Positions 54,286 to 64,000 are shown, counted from the first letter of the stretch. The stretch is DNA of 64,000 bases from Clostridium sp. CAG:245 (GCA_000435175.1 FR880082.1:24820-88819); one strand, 5' to 3'. The notes: a model not told the origin generated them from the sequence alone. Translations and numbers: made by a program.

Positions 54286-54837
54286 TTATTCTTTATCTCT
54301 CTTAATCTGTTTACTATATCTATCTTCCTCACTAAATATGCATCCACAATATTTTTGCATGTATAGTCCTAAATCATGAGCTTTTTGATGTCCTTCCCAG
54401 AATCCGACTCTGAAATCTCTATACAAAAAATCTATTCCATACTCTTCACTATATTGTTCCATTAACTTTTTTATGAAGTCGTGTTTTTGATATATGCTGT
54501 ATAGCAATGTAGTCGTAACGGTATCATATCCATGTTCTTTCGCATATTCAAATGTTTTTCTTAGCCTAACTGGATAGCAGTAGTTTACACATCTTGCATT
54601 TAAGTTTTTTACAGCTTCCTTGCAAAACTCATCTAAGCCATATTCTTCTTCGAATATGGCTTGTACATTTATTGATTTTGTATATTCTTTTAGACATTCT
54701 CTACGTGCTTTGTATTCTGTATATGGATGGATATTGGGATTATACCAATATGCTGTTGGTTCTATTCCCTCTTTTCTTAGTTTGTCTATACAGTACACGC
54801 TACAAGGTGCACAGCATGTGTGCATTAATAGTTTCAT
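54286..54837 (-). CDS. queH: Epoxyqueuosine reductase QueH
   Basis: This 183-aa metalloenzyme performs the last step of queuosine tRNA modification, reducing epoxyqueuosine to queuosine. It shows the hallmark MHTCCAPCS (C8, C9, C12), RCVNYCYPVRL and the C-terminal YCGCIFSE. QueH is the non-cobalamin alternative to QueG. No other queuosine genes are in the window. Confidence 0.92.
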   Translation of the reverse strand: MKLLMHTCCAPCSVYCIDKLRKEGIEPTAYWYNPNIHPYTEYKARRECLKEYTKSINVQAIFEEEYGLDEFCKEAVKNLNARCVNYCYPVRLRKTFEYAKEHGYDTVTTTLLYSIYQKHDFIKKLMEQYSEEYGIDFLYRDFRVGFWEGHQKAHDLGLYMQKYCGCIFSEEDRYSKQIKRDKE

Positions 54838-54895
54838 TATAATTAATTTGTAATCAGTTACAAATTTTATTTAACTGATTTTCCTCCTTTTTATC

Positions 54896-56332
54896 TTATT
54901 TTTTTATTTCAATTTTGTTTGATAAGTATTCTACTTTATTTTTTACCATTGGCACGCTTGTCAAAATTCCAGTAACTATTGCCACTAAAAAAATATATAA
55001 AACACCTAAATTTTGTGCTTCACTATATAACGCAAAACTTCCAATATATGCAACTTCTACAGCATACGATAAATTTATTATCAGCCTTATATTTTTTCCA
55101 TTTAAAAACATTAATGTTGGAAACAACCATAATATATACCAAGAATTGAAATTTGTTATTAATATAAATGTAAATATATATAATAACGTGCTATATTCTC
55201 TTATATATGATGAAAATATTTCTGTATTATTATTTAATAATAACTTAATAACCGTATATACATAAAGTATTGCAAATACAACCAATAATGCAGTTTTTAA
55301 TATATTTGTTGATTGTTCCCCAATCAAATAATAAAACACTAACATTATTGACCTGTTATACTTTGATTGTTGTATGAATAGACCTGCAAATATATTCAAA
55401 TCTTTTACATATATTGCATAAAATCCTACAAGTATTACTATAAATTCTAGTCCATACAATACACAATACTTTATTTTCTCTAATATGTTTTTTTTCCTTA
55501 GATGATATAAGATTATAAATGGTAATATTAGTATTCCCAAATATTTTATTGCTGTAGCCATTGCTACAAATGCAACTGATAGCATCAAATTGTTCTTTTT
55601 TGTAACAAAATATATTGCAAGTAATATAAATAAAACTATAAATATATCATTATGTACATTTGATAAGGCCTCGAATAATATTGCTGGATTCGTACCATAA
55701 ATCAAAACAAATTTCTTTTTATGAGTTATTTTCCAAATTAATAAGCAATTTATTAGATGAACTATTAGATTAGTTCCTTTAAATATAGCTAATGCCACAT
55801 CAATATTTCCAAATGAAATACTGGTTAATAATTTGCAGATTAAAGTCCAGAGTGGCCCATATACAACTGTTTCGTATCTCCAACAGTTTGCTACTTTATT
55901 GTACATTTGGTCTCTTACCTGATGCTCATTGCTAATTTGTCCAACAGATTTGTAATATGGATTTTCGTGATAGTGTGAAGCCGACCAACCATTTGCTATA
56001 TAAGAATATACATCTGTACTTGTATATGGAATAATTAATGCAAATAAAACTGAAATTATGCAAATTGCAATAATTAATTGTTTTTTGCTTTTAAAAATTT
56101 TATTGCTATGTTTTATTATTAATATATACAGAATAAACATTACTGACATAAGACCTATAAAGGATATTGTGTTTATCCATTTTGCCGAAATCATCTTAGG
56201 AATTTTAAATATGAATGTCCACTGATAAATAAAATTATATATTGATTGATTTTTTGCCAAATATATTATTGATGGCATGGCAAAACATATAACTACAGTA
56301 ATAAATAAAAGCAACCATTTTTTATTTTTCAT
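54896..56332 (-). CDS. GT-C/GT87-type mannosyltransferase-like membrane protein
   Basis: This 478-aa protein has about 11 membrane helices and the first-loop pattern STDVYSYIANGWSASHYHENPYY (about 93-115). The acidic residues there are typical of polyprenol-phosphate-mannose-dependent transferases (MptB/GT87). ETVVYGPLWTL and ATAIKYLGILILPF follow. A role in building lipid-linked or wall glycans is inferred. I start at 56332 (MKNKKW), with AAGGAAGG upstream; a TTGACA box lies at 56386-56391. Confidence 0.72.
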   Translation of the reverse strand: MKNKKWLLLFITVVICFAMPSIIYLAKNQSIYNFIYQWTFIFKIPKMISAKWINTISFIGLMSVMFILYILIIKHSNKIFKSKKQLIIAICIISVLFALIIPYTSTDVYSYIANGWSASHYHENPYYKSVGQISNEHQVRDQMYNKVANCWRYETVVYGPLWTLICKLLTSISFGNIDVALAIFKGTNLIVHLINCLLIWKITHKKKFVLIYGTNPAILFEALSNVHNDIFIVLFILLAIYFVTKKNNLMLSVAFVAMATAIKYLGILILPFIILYHLRKKNILEKIKYCVLYGLEFIVILVGFYAIYVKDLNIFAGLFIQQSKYNRSIMLVFYYLIGEQSTNILKTALLVVFAILYVYTVIKLLLNNNTEIFSSYIREYSTLLYIFTFILITNFNSWYILWLFPTLMFLNGKNIRLIINLSYAVEVAYIGSFALYSEAQNLGVLYIFLVAIVTGILTSVPMVKNKVEYLSNKIEIKK

Positions 56333-56474
56333 ATAAAAACTTTCCTTCCTTTTTATCATATGTAATAATAAAAATGGTATTGTGTTGTCAAAACATTTTT
56401 AGTTTTAATACAACTCAGGATATCATTTTCTATTATATTAAGAACTACTTTAAGTTTTTTCTCATATTGTTTGA

Positions 56475-57485
56475 TTATAACTGTAATTGATATGATGCTC
56501 CGATATGTTTATATGCTGCTGGAAGTGGAACTCTTCCTCTTTGCGTTCTAGATATAAAACCAATTTGTATTAGATATGGTTCATAAACATCTTCAAGTGT
56601 ATCTATATCTTCTCCCACTGTTGTTGCTAAAGCCTCTATTCCAATAGGTTTTCCTTGATATTTTAGTATCATAGTTTCTAGAATTTTTCTATCTATTTCA
56701 TCTAATCCGAGTTCATCTATTTCTAGTTTATTTAATGCTGTTTTTGCAATTTTTAAATCTATTTTACCATTTCCAAGAACCATAGCATAGTCTCTAACTC
56801 TTTTCAATAATCTATTTGCAATTCTTGGAGTTCCTCTAGATCTTCTTGCAATTTCTGTGCTTGCTTCTTCATCAATTTCTACACATAATATTTTTGCTGA
56901 CCTGTTTATTATTTTAATTAAGTCTTTCTCATCATATAATTCTAATCTATGTACTATTCCAAATCTATCTCTTAATGGAGTAGTAAGAGAACCTGCTTTT
57001 GTTGTAGCTCCAATTAATGTAAATGGTGGCAAATTTATTCTTATAGATTTTGCTGTTGGTCCTTTTCCAATTATAATGTCTAAAACATAATCTTCTAGGG
57101 CTGGATATAAAATTTCCTCTACATTTTTATTTAAACGATGAATCTCATCTATAAATATGACTTCGTTTGGAGTTAAATTTGTTAATAATGCTGCAAGGTC
57201 TCCAGGTTTTGTTATTGCTGGTCCAGATGTAATTTTTAATTTTGCTCCCATTTCATTTGCAATTATCCCGGCAAGGGTAGTCTTACCAAGTCCTGGAGGA
57301 CCATATAACAAAACATGGTCTAGTGACTCTCCTCTTTGTTTTGCGGCTTCTATATATACCTTCATGCTTTCTTTTACTTTTGTTTGTCCTATGTATTCTT
57401 CTAGCAACTGAGGCCTTAGAGTAGTTTCAAGCGTTTCTTCATTATTATCGGTAATTTCCGGATTTATTACTAAGTTTTCTTTCAT
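56475..57485 (-). CDS. ruvB: Holliday junction branch migration helicase RuvB
   Basis: This 336-aa AAA+ motor drives branch migration with RuvA. It shows [16 protein letters not shown], Walker [13 protein letters not shown], Walker [13 protein letters not shown] and the sensor [10 protein letters not shown]. The C-terminal winged helix ends [12 protein letters not shown]. ruvA is not adjacent; the gene sits behind the polysaccharide genes tagO and GT2, 50 nt after the latter. Confidence 0.97.
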   Translation of the reverse strand: MKENLVINPEITDNNEETLETTLRPQLLEEYIGQTKVKESMKVYIEAAKQRGESLDHVLLYGPPGLGKTTLAGIIANEMGAKLKITSGPAITKPGDLAALLTNLTPNEVIFIDEIHRLNKNVEEILYPALEDYVLDIIIGKGPTAKSIRINLPPFTLIGATTKAGSLTTPLRDRFGIVHRLELYDEKDLIKIINRSAKILCVEIDEEASTEIARRSRGTPRIANRLLKRVRDYAMVLGNGKIDLKIAKTALNKLEIDELGLDEIDRKILETMILKYQGKPIGIEALATTVGEDIDTLEDVYEPYLIQIGFISRTQRGRVPLPAAYKHIGASYQLQL

Positions 57486-57535
57486 CTTGCACCTTTCTAG
57501 TAATTTTCTATATTCTTATGTTATTTTTTCAAAAC

Positions 57536-58483
57536 CTATTTATCATTCATTTCTTTTTCTCCATTGTATTCGTTTACTAAATATAATGGTCTATGTTTTG
57601 ATTCATTGAATATTCTTCCTAAATATTCTCCCATTATTCCAATTAGTATTATTTGTACTCCAGAGAAAAATAATATTAGTAATATGATTGCTTGGAATGC
57701 TTGTATTGCAGTATGAGTAACACATGCTTTTACAATTACATATATGAAATATATAAATAATGCTAAAAATGTTGGAATGCTCAAGAATGTTGATATTCTA
57801 AGTGGTGATGTTGTAAATGATGTGATTCCGTCTATTGCTAAGTCTACCAATTTTTTGTAGTTCCATTTTGTTTTTCCGGCAATACGTGGATCTCTATCAT
57901 ACATTATTTCTTTCTTGTTATAACCTATCCAACTAAACATGCTTTTAGAGCATCTTCCTGTTTCTCTCATTTTTTTCAGTGCATTTACGCATCTTCTATC
58001 CAATAGTCTAAAATCACCTGTATCTTTTTGTATTTCAACCTTTGTTAGGCTTTGTAATACTCTATAGTACATTTTTGATGTGAATTTTTTTAGCCATGTC
58101 TCTCCAGCTCTAGATCTTCTCTTAGCATATACGTCATCATAACCTTGTTCCCATAATTTTATCATTTCTGGAATAAGCTCCGGTGGATCCTGAAGGTCTG
58201 CATCCATTATTATTACACAATCTCCAGTTGCATAGTCAAGCCCTGCTATCATTCCTATTTCTTTTCCAAAGTTTCTTGAGAAGTCTACATAGCATACTCT
58301 TTTGTCTTGCTCTCTTAATTTTTTTATTTCATTTAATGTGTTGTCTTTACTTCCATCGTTTACAAATAATAATTCGAATTCATAATCTTTTACTTCATTC
58401 ATTATTTTGCTAACTCTTTCATATAAGAAAGGTAATGATTCTTCTTCATTATACGCTGGTACTAAAATTGTAATCTTTTTCAT
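57536..58483 (-). CDS. Polyprenyl-phosphate glycosyltransferase (GT2, GtrB-like)
   Basis: This 315-aa enzyme has ILVPAYNEEESLP, FVNDGSKDNT, the DAD metal site in IIMDADLQDPPELI, and GDFRLLDRR. Two C-terminal membrane helices (about 232-255 and 267-290) follow. It matches the DPM1/GtrB type, which loads a sugar on undecaprenyl phosphate for later transfer by GT-C enzymes such as those at 46 and 54896. It is 22 nt after tagO. Confidence 0.9.
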   Translation of the reverse strand: MKKITILVPAYNEEESLPFLYERVSKIMNEVKDYEFELLFVNDGSKDNTLNEIKKLREQDKRVCYVDFSRNFGKEIGMIAGLDYATGDCVIIMDADLQDPPELIPEMIKLWEQGYDDVYAKRRSRAGETWLKKFTSKMYYRVLQSLTKVEIQKDTGDFRLLDRRCVNALKKMRETGRCSKSMFSWIGYNKKEIMYDRDPRIAGKTKWNYKKLVDLAIDGITSFTTSPLRISTFLSIPTFLALFIYFIYVIVKACVTHTAIQAFQAIILLILFFSGVQIILIGIMGEYLGRIFNESKHRPLYLVNEYNGEKEMNDK

Positions 58484-58505
58484 ATTATCGTCCTTTTCTA
58501 CAAAT

Positions 58506-59636
58506 TTATATATTTTTATCAGTTCTGTTTGACTTTAGTTTTTCATTTTCTATTTCTTCATTATCTCTTAAATGTACTATGTCTTTATATCCTATTGCAA
58601 CTATAGCAATTACAAGCAATGCAAATGATAATGCTTTCCATATGCCGCTATCAAGCAATATTATTGCAATCATTCCAAGTGTTGCAGTTACTCCATATAA
58701 GATTAAAACGGCTTGTCTTTGTGTATATCCTTTTGCCATTAGCCTATGGTGTAAATGTCCTTTATCAGCTTTAAATACTCCTTTTATTGACTTTGTTTTT
58801 ACAATTCTTCTTACAATAGCCCATAAAGTATCGAATATTGGAAGTGCAAGTACTATTATTGGAGCAATAATTACAATTGCTGTGTATGTTTTTGCGACTC
58901 CTAATATTGATATTATTGAAATTGCATAGCCCATAAAGTTTGAGCCAACGTCCCCAATGAATGTTTTTGCAGGATTAAAATTATATGGCAAAAATCCAAC
59001 TATTGCACCTGCAAGAGCTGTTATTAATATAATTGCAATTAATGGTGATTCATTCAAAGAGAATATTATTAGCATTGAAATACATGCAATTAAGGTTATT
59101 CCAGATGATAGTCCATCTAATCCGTCAATTAAGTTTATTGCATTTGTTATTCCTACAATCCAACCAATAGTTAAAATATAGCTTATTACCTCATTTATCA
59201 TTATGCTGTTTTCTTTAAATGGTATAGTAAAGTTATCTATGCGTACTCCACAACTTACTACTATTATTGCAGCAATTAATTGTCCTGCTAACTTAACTAA
59301 TGGGCTTATTCCCTTAACATCATCAATATAACAGGTAATTCCAAGAACCATGGCTCCAAATAAAAAGCCTAATAATTTCTTTCCTAGTCCATCTGTTATA
59401 AAATCTATATTGTTTTCTATTCTCATTGTTATTATTAAATAAATTGCTGATACTAAAAAACCTGCAATTACAGCTATACCACCAAGCCTTGGCATTGGTT
59501 TTTTATTTACTCTTCTATCATTTGGATAATCTACCGCTCCTACTTTTTTCGCCAGTCTTATAGAGTATGGCGTTATAACAAATGCTGTTATAAATGCAAG
59601 TAAAAAAGCTATGGCTATATCTCCCCACATACGCAA
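58506..59636 (-). CDS. tagO: Undecaprenyl-phosphate GlcNAc-1-phosphate transferase (TagO/WecA)
   Basis: This 376-aa, roughly 11-helix enzyme starts lipid-linked wall-polysaccharide or teichoic-acid synthesis. It shows DYPNDRRVNKKPMPRLGG, the catalytic CYIDDVKG-type aspartates, NAINLIDGLDGLSSG, FIGDVGSNFMGY and HLHHRLMAKG, the last placing it with WecA/TagO rather than MraY. The start is either a TTG at 59636 (5 nt after GGAAGG) or the ATG two codons later. The promoter is at 59673-59700. Confidence 0.9.
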   Translation of the reverse strand: MRMWGDIAIAFLLAFITAFVITPYSIRLAKKVGAVDYPNDRRVNKKPMPRLGGIAVIAGFLVSAIYLIITMRIENNIDFITDGLGKKLLGFLFGAMVLGITCYIDDVKGISPLVKLAGQLIAAIIVVSCGVRIDNFTIPFKENSIMINEVISYILTIGWIVGITNAINLIDGLDGLSSGITLIACISMLIIFSLNESPLIAIILITALAGAIVGFLPYNFNPAKTFIGDVGSNFMGYAISIISILGVAKTYTAIVIIAPIIVLALPIFDTLWAIVRRIVKTKSIKGVFKADKGHLHHRLMAKGYTQRQAVLILYGVTATLGMIAIILLDSGIWKALSFALLVIAIVAIGYKDIVHLRDNEEIENEKLKSNRTDKNI

Positions 59637-59672
59637 AATTTCCTTCCAAATTTAATTTATTTTCACACTAAA

Positions 59673-59700
59673 ATTATATCATATTATAGTCATTTTTCAA
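59673..59700 (-). promoter_or_regulatory. Promoter of the tagO-GT2-ruvB unit
   Basis: The minus strand reads TTGAAA, 16 nt, TATAAT, about 40 nt upstream of the tagO start. Confidence 0.65.
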
Positions 59701-59751
59701 CTTTATTTCTCAGTTTTCGTGCATTTTTTATAAAATAATTTGATTATCTTT

Positions 59752-60657
59752 TTAATCATGCTTTTTTATTCTTATTTTTGTTGCAATCTTTCCTGGCACA
59801 AATAAAATTGCAACCATTATTTTATTAAACAATCCATTAACATTTTTTATTGGATGCTTTTCTTTTGTCAAAACGCTAAATAATATGTAATGTTTATAAA
59901 CATATAGTCTCTTTTTAAAAGTAACCCCACGCATATCTTGATTAAATATTTCTTTAAAATAACTATAATATCCGAATGGGCTCTCACTAAATAATTTATT
60001 AATATTTTGAGTATAGCCCTCCTTCTGATATTCGCATATCATTATTGGTCTGTTAAAGCACCTTACTTGATATTGTAAGTCCATTTCATGGTGTAATCTT
60101 GCCTCAGTTACAAATTTTTCATTATGTTCGAGCTTATATTCAAATTGTTTCCTTATTGAAGCATTGTACACTAACGCTTTCTCGCCTGTTATGCCATTCT
60201 TAAAATATAAATCAAACATAGTGCTTGGATAATCATCTTCTATAAAATTATTCCCCATGTTCTGTCCATCTTTAGTATATTTTAAAAATACTAAAGCATA
60301 AGTTTCTCCCATATCTTTGCATGCTTGTAAAGCTTGTACAACAACTCTAAAGGCGTCTCTAGTAAAGTAGTCATCTGAATCACATTCGACTATTAAATCT
60401 CCAGTTGCTACTTTCACCAAGTTATTTATTGCTGTCATTTTTCCCTGATTTTCTTGATAAAAATATTTAATATCAATCAATCTTTCCTTACAATATTCTT
60501 CCATTATTCTCTTAGTGTTGTCTGTTGAGCCATCATCCATAACCAACCATTCTAGCTGGACATCTGGACAATTATTGCTGTTGATCAATAGGCTTGCATA
60601 CAACTTATCTAAAAGATTTGCTCTATTATATGTAGCCGTAAGTACTGATATTTTCAC
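59752..60657 (-). CDS. Family 2 glycosyltransferase
   Basis: This 301-aa GT-A enzyme shows SVLTATYNRANLL, MDDGSTDNTKRI, GKMTAINNL and the metal-binding ECDSDDYF (about 92-99). The C-terminal third is basic and ends in a hydrophobic stretch. It adds a sugar to a growing polysaccharide; donor and acceptor are unknown. It follows the GT4 gene by 30 nt. Confidence 0.87.
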   Translation of the reverse strand: MKISVLTATYNRANLLDKLYASLLINSNNCPDVQLEWLVMDDGSTDNTKRIMEEYCKERLIDIKYFYQENQGKMTAINNLVKVATGDLIVECDSDDYFTRDAFRVVVQALQACKDMGETYALVFLKYTKDGQNMGNNFIEDDYPSTMFDLYFKNGITGEKALVYNASIRKQFEYKLEHNEKFVTEARLHHEMDLQYQVRCFNRPIMICEYQKEGYTQNINKLFSESPFGYYSYFKEIFNQDMRGVTFKKRLYVYKHYILFSVLTKEKHPIKNVNGLFNKIMVAILFVPGKIATKIRIKKHD

Positions 60658-60687
60658 GTTTTTTCCTCCAAAGTATCTCTTTTTTAT

Positions 60688-61860
60688 TTAAATTATCTTG
60701 CTAATCCTATCTGGATGTTTTTTATTTTCTTCTATCATTTTTTCTATTTTCTCTATTATTCTATCGTTTTTATATACATATTGATTATATTGATTATTCT
60801 TTTGCTTATAGTTTTTCACGGCAAACTTTATTGCATCTTCAACACCTGCATCATCATTAGAAACAATATAACTTTTTTTCGAGTAATCAATTAATGCCTC
60901 TCTTGTAGCAGTATTCGTTGTTAAAATAAATTTATTTAAAATTTTTGCTTCTTCTACTACCATTGGATATCCTTCAAAATTCGATAACAAACAAAAGAAA
61001 TCGGCCCTCTTCACAAATGGATATGGGTTGTTCCTTGCACCTAATAGCTTAAAAGTTTCTTCTACGTTTTCTTCGTAAATCTGTTTTTCCAAGCTTTCCT
61101 TTAGTGGTCCGTCACCTATTACAAAAATTTTATGCTTATATCCTTGCTTTATAAGTTTAGAATGAACTCTTATCAGTCTTTCTATTGCTTTTTGACTTAC
61201 AAGTCTTGAAACTTGAACTATTATTGGTCCATCATTTTCTTCTGTTGCAAATACTTTCTTATCTTGTTCTATTAAGTCCTTCTCTGCTAATTTTAGTATT
61301 CTTTCACTATTAATGTAATTGTTAATTACTTTTTCATGAGGTAAGTCCATGTCATCATACACTTTGTTAAACTTGTCTAAATTATCTATACTAACAAAAA
61401 CAAGAGTATCAAATTTTTCATATATATTTCTGTCTAAGATTCTCTTAATTCTAGATTTTGGTCCTTTTCCAAAAACTTTAGAAATATCATTGTGAATCCA
61501 TGCAATTTTAGTAGACTTTTTGTCTTTTACACTAAAAATTCTAGTAATAGGTCCCTCCAAAAAAGCGATTTGTGTAGAATATTCACCACTCTGAACATAT
61601 TTTTTAAATATTTTTTTCTTTTCCAACAAGACTTTGATCGGTATTAATTTTTTCTTTAATTTTCCCATATCATTATACTTAAAATTGAATAGACTTATAA
61701 GTTTTATTTTAGAGTCAAGCTCTTTTTCTAGCTCTCCTCCAGCATAAATTGTAAAAATTGTAACATCATACTTTGCTATAAGCTTATTTGCAACATCTAC
61801 TAATACCCTCTCAGCACCTCCAAGTGTAAGACCAGTTATTCCAAAAATAATTTTTTTCAT
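60688..61860 (-). CDS. Family 4 glycosyltransferase
   Basis: This 390-aa GT-B enzyme begins KKIIFGITGLTLGGAERVLVDVANKL, the typical acceptor-side loop. In the C-terminal half it shows VQVSRLVSQKAIERLI, FVIGDGPLKESLE, LLGARNNPYPFVKRADFFCLLSNFEGYPMVVEEA (donor-binding region). The start at 61860 is preferred to 61881 by comparison with the family. It is part of the polysaccharide cluster. Confidence 0.9.
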   Translation of the reverse strand: MKKIIFGITGLTLGGAERVLVDVANKLIAKYDVTIFTIYAGGELEKELDSKIKLISLFNFKYNDMGKLKKKLIPIKVLLEKKKIFKKYVQSGEYSTQIAFLEGPITRIFSVKDKKSTKIAWIHNDISKVFGKGPKSRIKRILDRNIYEKFDTLVFVSIDNLDKFNKVYDDMDLPHEKVINNYINSERILKLAEKDLIEQDKKVFATEENDGPIIVQVSRLVSQKAIERLIRVHSKLIKQGYKHKIFVIGDGPLKESLEKQIYEENVEETFKLLGARNNPYPFVKRADFFCLLSNFEGYPMVVEEAKILNKFILTTNTATREALIDYSKKSYIVSNDDAGVEDAIKFAVKNYKQKNNQYNQYVYKNDRIIEKIEKMIEENKKHPDRISKII

Positions 61861-61911
61861 ATTGTAGTTTTCCTCCACCATACAAATCCTATTTTCAGGT
61901 TATATTTTTAA

Positions 61912-63423
61912 TCATTTTTTTATTTCATAAATCTTCATTTCATCATCTTCCAAATCTTTGCATCCATTAAATATAAGTGTTACAAGAACTATTATAATCA
62001 TCATGCTTGATGAATTGAAAAATGTATATCCAGATAGAAATGATATGAATATGGCAAACCATAAGCCTAAAGTGCTCATCATAAATTCAATATTCATATT
62101 TTTTATTTTCTTTACTGCCATATAAGTTCCATACATTGCAATAGCTAAAAACGGCATAAAATATAAGAAAAATCCTATTACTCCAAAATTATATAAAAAT
62201 GCTGGAACTTCCATTTCAAAAATCATCTCATAAAAATGTACCATATATCCATTACCGAAAAGTAGCATTGGAATACTGTCTTGATTTTTTATTAATCTAC
62301 TATGGTATATAAATTGCAATGCTCTCATATTAGTATTTTGAATTTGCTTTTCATTTGCAATATCATATAATTCTAAGTAAGTTTTTTGCATACTCTCAGG
62401 CATATAGCCTTCATCAATTTCGTTATTTTTTATTTTCTTCACAATATCAACAATATCACCTGTTACATGAGCAGTTTTTCCAGTCATTGTATCTATAATT
62501 TGATTTTCTCTTTCTTGAAGGTCTTTTCTTCTTTCAATAGTTTTTGAGCCAAATGCAATTACTGCAATACCAATAACAACCAATGCAAGTAAAAATGCTG
62601 GCAGGGCCTTTTTGTTTAATTTGCTATTTTTTATCAAGCTGTTAATTATACAAATTATGCAGTACATCAGTATTACAATTATAAAGCCAAATAAACCAGT
62701 TCTAGTTCCTAGTAAAGTACATAAATATGCTCCGGCAAGAACAATTGTCATAAAAGTCCATATTCTAATTCCAGTTTTATTATTTTTTCCTAAGTTTGGC
62801 AGAATAATAAACATTTCTAATAACATTATTGTACCTATACTATTTCCAGATTCAAACCATCCCTTATAACCAATTTGAACTTCACTATATGTATATGAAG
62901 ATGTTCCTGTAATTAGAGAAATATACATAAGCACAATATATACTGTAAACGAAATTAGCACAGACAATTTTAATTTATTTATAATCTTTGTACCATCTTC
63001 ATTTTTAAGCTCTTTTTCTCTATTTTTATAAACAAAGAAATAAATGTAAATAAATAAATTCATTATCATGAAAGTGTAATTAACTAAATACTGAATTTCT
63101 TGAGTTATACCTCCATATGCACATTCCGTACTCTTTTTATAAAATATGTAAAGATGGCATATTGCATATATAAAATACGTGCCTCCCGCCATAAGAATAT
63201 AAGGCTTTAACTTATCTTTAAAAAATATATAACAAATTGCAATTATTGGTATAATTGGTCTTATAAATGTAGATATCGAAATATTAGTGTTAAAATAGTT
63301 TCTAAACAGGAAACTTGCAGCATCCAATATCGGACATATTATTATTAAAAAACACAATAAATTTTCTATTGTGATAATATTTTTCAAATTAAACTTTTTT
63401 TCTTTTTTGATATTATCTTCCAT
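61912..63423 (-). CDS. Wzy/O-antigen ligase-like polymerase
   Basis: This 503-aa protein has about 11 membrane helices. A long extracellular loop (about 295-375, containing KTAHVTGDIVDIVKK) lies between helices, followed by MLLFGNGYMVHFYEM. This is the layout of O-antigen polymerases and ligases. It probably links repeat units of the wall or capsular polysaccharide outside the membrane. GAGG lies upstream of the ATG at 63423. Confidence 0.75.
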   Translation of the reverse strand: MEDNIKKEKKFNLKNIITIENLLCFLIIICPILDAASFLFRNYFNTNISISTFIRPIIPIIAICYIFFKDKLKPYILMAGGTYFIYAICHLYIFYKKSTECAYGGITQEIQYLVNYTFMIMNLFIYIYFFVYKNREKELKNEDGTKIINKLKLSVLISFTVYIVLMYISLITGTSSYTYSEVQIGYKGWFESGNSIGTIMLLEMFIILPNLGKNNKTGIRIWTFMTIVLAGAYLCTLLGTRTGLFGFIIVILMYCIICIINSLIKNSKLNKKALPAFLLALVVIGIAVIAFGSKTIERRKDLQERENQIIDTMTGKTAHVTGDIVDIVKKIKNNEIDEGYMPESMQKTYLELYDIANEKQIQNTNMRALQFIYHSRLIKNQDSIPMLLFGNGYMVHFYEMIFEMEVPAFLYNFGVIGFFLYFMPFLAIAMYGTYMAVKKIKNMNIEFMMSTLGLWFAIFISFLSGYTFFNSSSMMIIIVLVTLIFNGCKDLEDDEMKIYEIKK

Positions 63424-63550
63424 AATTAATATCTTCCTCACTAAACATATATTGAGTTGAAAAAACTAAAATGGTAATCTTTTTTCAACCCTTTTCGATT
63501 GTAATTTTTCAAGATTATTATATATACTAAACGCTAAAAAAGCAATAGAA

Positions 63551-63670
63551 AAAGCCAGAACAATTTGTATTTTTTAAGTTTCAACACGTTGCTTTTGTTC
63601 GGAGCTTCTTCGAACTCCTCAAAAGGTGAGCTTTTAGTTTTGTTTGAAAAATACAAATTGTTCTGGCTTT
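63551..63670. repeat. 120-nt element with perfect 24-bp terminal inverted repeats
   Basis: Arms 63551-63574 and 63647-63670 are exact complements (AAAGCCAGAACAATTTG...). The 72-nt centre contains a further GGAG/CTCC and GTTCG/CGAAC hairpin and is richer in GC. No ORF is present. It could be a small non-autonomous mobile element, a long RNA stem or a strong terminator. Confidence 0.6.
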
Positions 63671-63683
63671 AATACTTACATAA

Positions 63684-63734
63684 AAAAGGTTTTAGTATAT
63701 TTTCTGCCTTTTACAGTACATACTAAAACCTTTT
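63684..63734 (-). terminator. Terminator of the ABC export permease gene
   Basis: A 15-bp perfect stem (AAAAGGTTTTAGTAT / ATACTAAAACCTTTT) is followed by a T-run on the minus strand, 3 nt past the stop. Confidence 0.85.
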
Positions 63735-63737
63735 CTT

Positions 63738-64000
63738 TTACAATTCTTCTGCAAATCTTCTTTCTAATTTTTTAAATACAAAATATCCAACAATACAAAG
63801 AACTATTCCCATTATAAATGCAATTAGCAATCCTCTAAAATCTGGCATTGTTTTACTATAGAATATAGATCTATAGCCATCTATCAAATACGACATTGGA
63901 TTTAATCTTAATAGCCATCTAAAATTTGCTGGTACAGCATCCATCGAATATACGATTGGTGTTGCGTAAAATAACAATTGCATAAATACACCTAGTAAGT
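63738..64000 (-). CDS. ABC-2 polysaccharide export permease (partial)
   Basis: Only the C-terminal 87 or so residues are inside the window; the gene continues past base 64000. The visible part (LLFYATPIVYSMDAVPANFRWLLRLNPMSYLIDGYRSIFY, then a last helix and KKLERRFAEEL) is typical of TagG/Wzm/RfbA-type ABC permeases. These move teichoic acid or O-polysaccharide across the membrane. The ATP-binding partner is expected next, outside the window or at its start. Confidence 0.85.
   Translation of the reverse strand, partial: LLGVFMQLLFYATPIVYSMDAVPANFRWLLRLNPMSYLIDGYRSIFYSKTMPDFRGLLIAFIMGIVLCIVGYFVFKKLERRFAEEL

Overview
The window reads as the chromosome of an AT-rich, low-GC Gram-positive bacterium, most likely an uncultured gut-type clostridium. 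The evidence is: strong AGGAGG-type ribosome binding sites, many near-consensus sigma-A promoters, a T-box leader in front of valS, a Firmicutes-style fatty-acid (FAS II) operon, a TagO-type wall-polysaccharide enzyme, and prepilin/Ig-like surface proteins. Almost all genes lie on the minus strand. I see no rRNA, tRNA or CRISPR array.

Layout. 1-5.9 kb: a PTPS-related membrane protein, rpmF, a small alarmone synthetase with a damaged start, mnmA and a FAD-dependent dehydrogenase. 5.9-6.0 kb: a promoter, four successive hairpins and a terminator that look like an unannotated small RNA. 6.1-13.5 kb: a GC-richer accessory cassette. Its six-gene, tightly coupled operon encodes a Ycf46-like AAA+ ATPase, a DUF1257-DUF2997 fusion, a MiaB-like radical SAM enzyme, a degenerate P-loop-like protein and two related zinc-ribbon proteins. 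A terminator and a second consensus promoter follow, then a secreted von Willebrand A (vWA) protein. This cassette is my main candidate for an undescribed system. 13.5-15.7 kb: a frameshifted ZIP metal transporter, a GC-rich structured patch and an ftsZ with no C-terminal tail. 15.9-17.4 kb: a HAD phosphatase and a type III toxin-antitoxin locus of CptIN type (promoter, two RNA repeats, terminator, toxin).

17.4-22.7 kb: an MMPL/RND exporter and a secreted heptad-repeat partner, divergent from a TetR regulator with three matching operators. 22.7-26 kb: a 41-aa ORF, a histidine phosphatase, sua5 and an Rpn/PD-(D/E)XK nuclease. 26-36.7 kb: the FAS II/acetyl-CoA carboxylase operon (acyl-CoA synthetase, birA, fabD, fabG, fabF, accB, fabZ, accC, accD, accA, fabI), without acpP or fabH. 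37-40 kb: valS with its T-box. 40-49 kb: sugar enzymes (galE, aldose epimerase), a GLUG-like surface protein, a lytic transglycosylase, polA, a phosphotransferase and a guanylate-kinase-like protein. 49-54 kb: a broken, mosaic prepilin/Ig-like gene, two membrane proteins and a GC-rich orphan secreted protein behind a Fur/Zur-like palindrome. 54-64 kb: queH, ruvB and a polysaccharide cluster (mannosyltransferase-like protein, two GT2s, TagO/WecA, GT4, Wzy-like polymerase, ABC export permease).

A 33-nt GC-rich inverted-repeat element occurs four times (2.9, 4.2, 22.0 and 30.8 kb). All functional calls come from reading motifs by eye. No database search was run.
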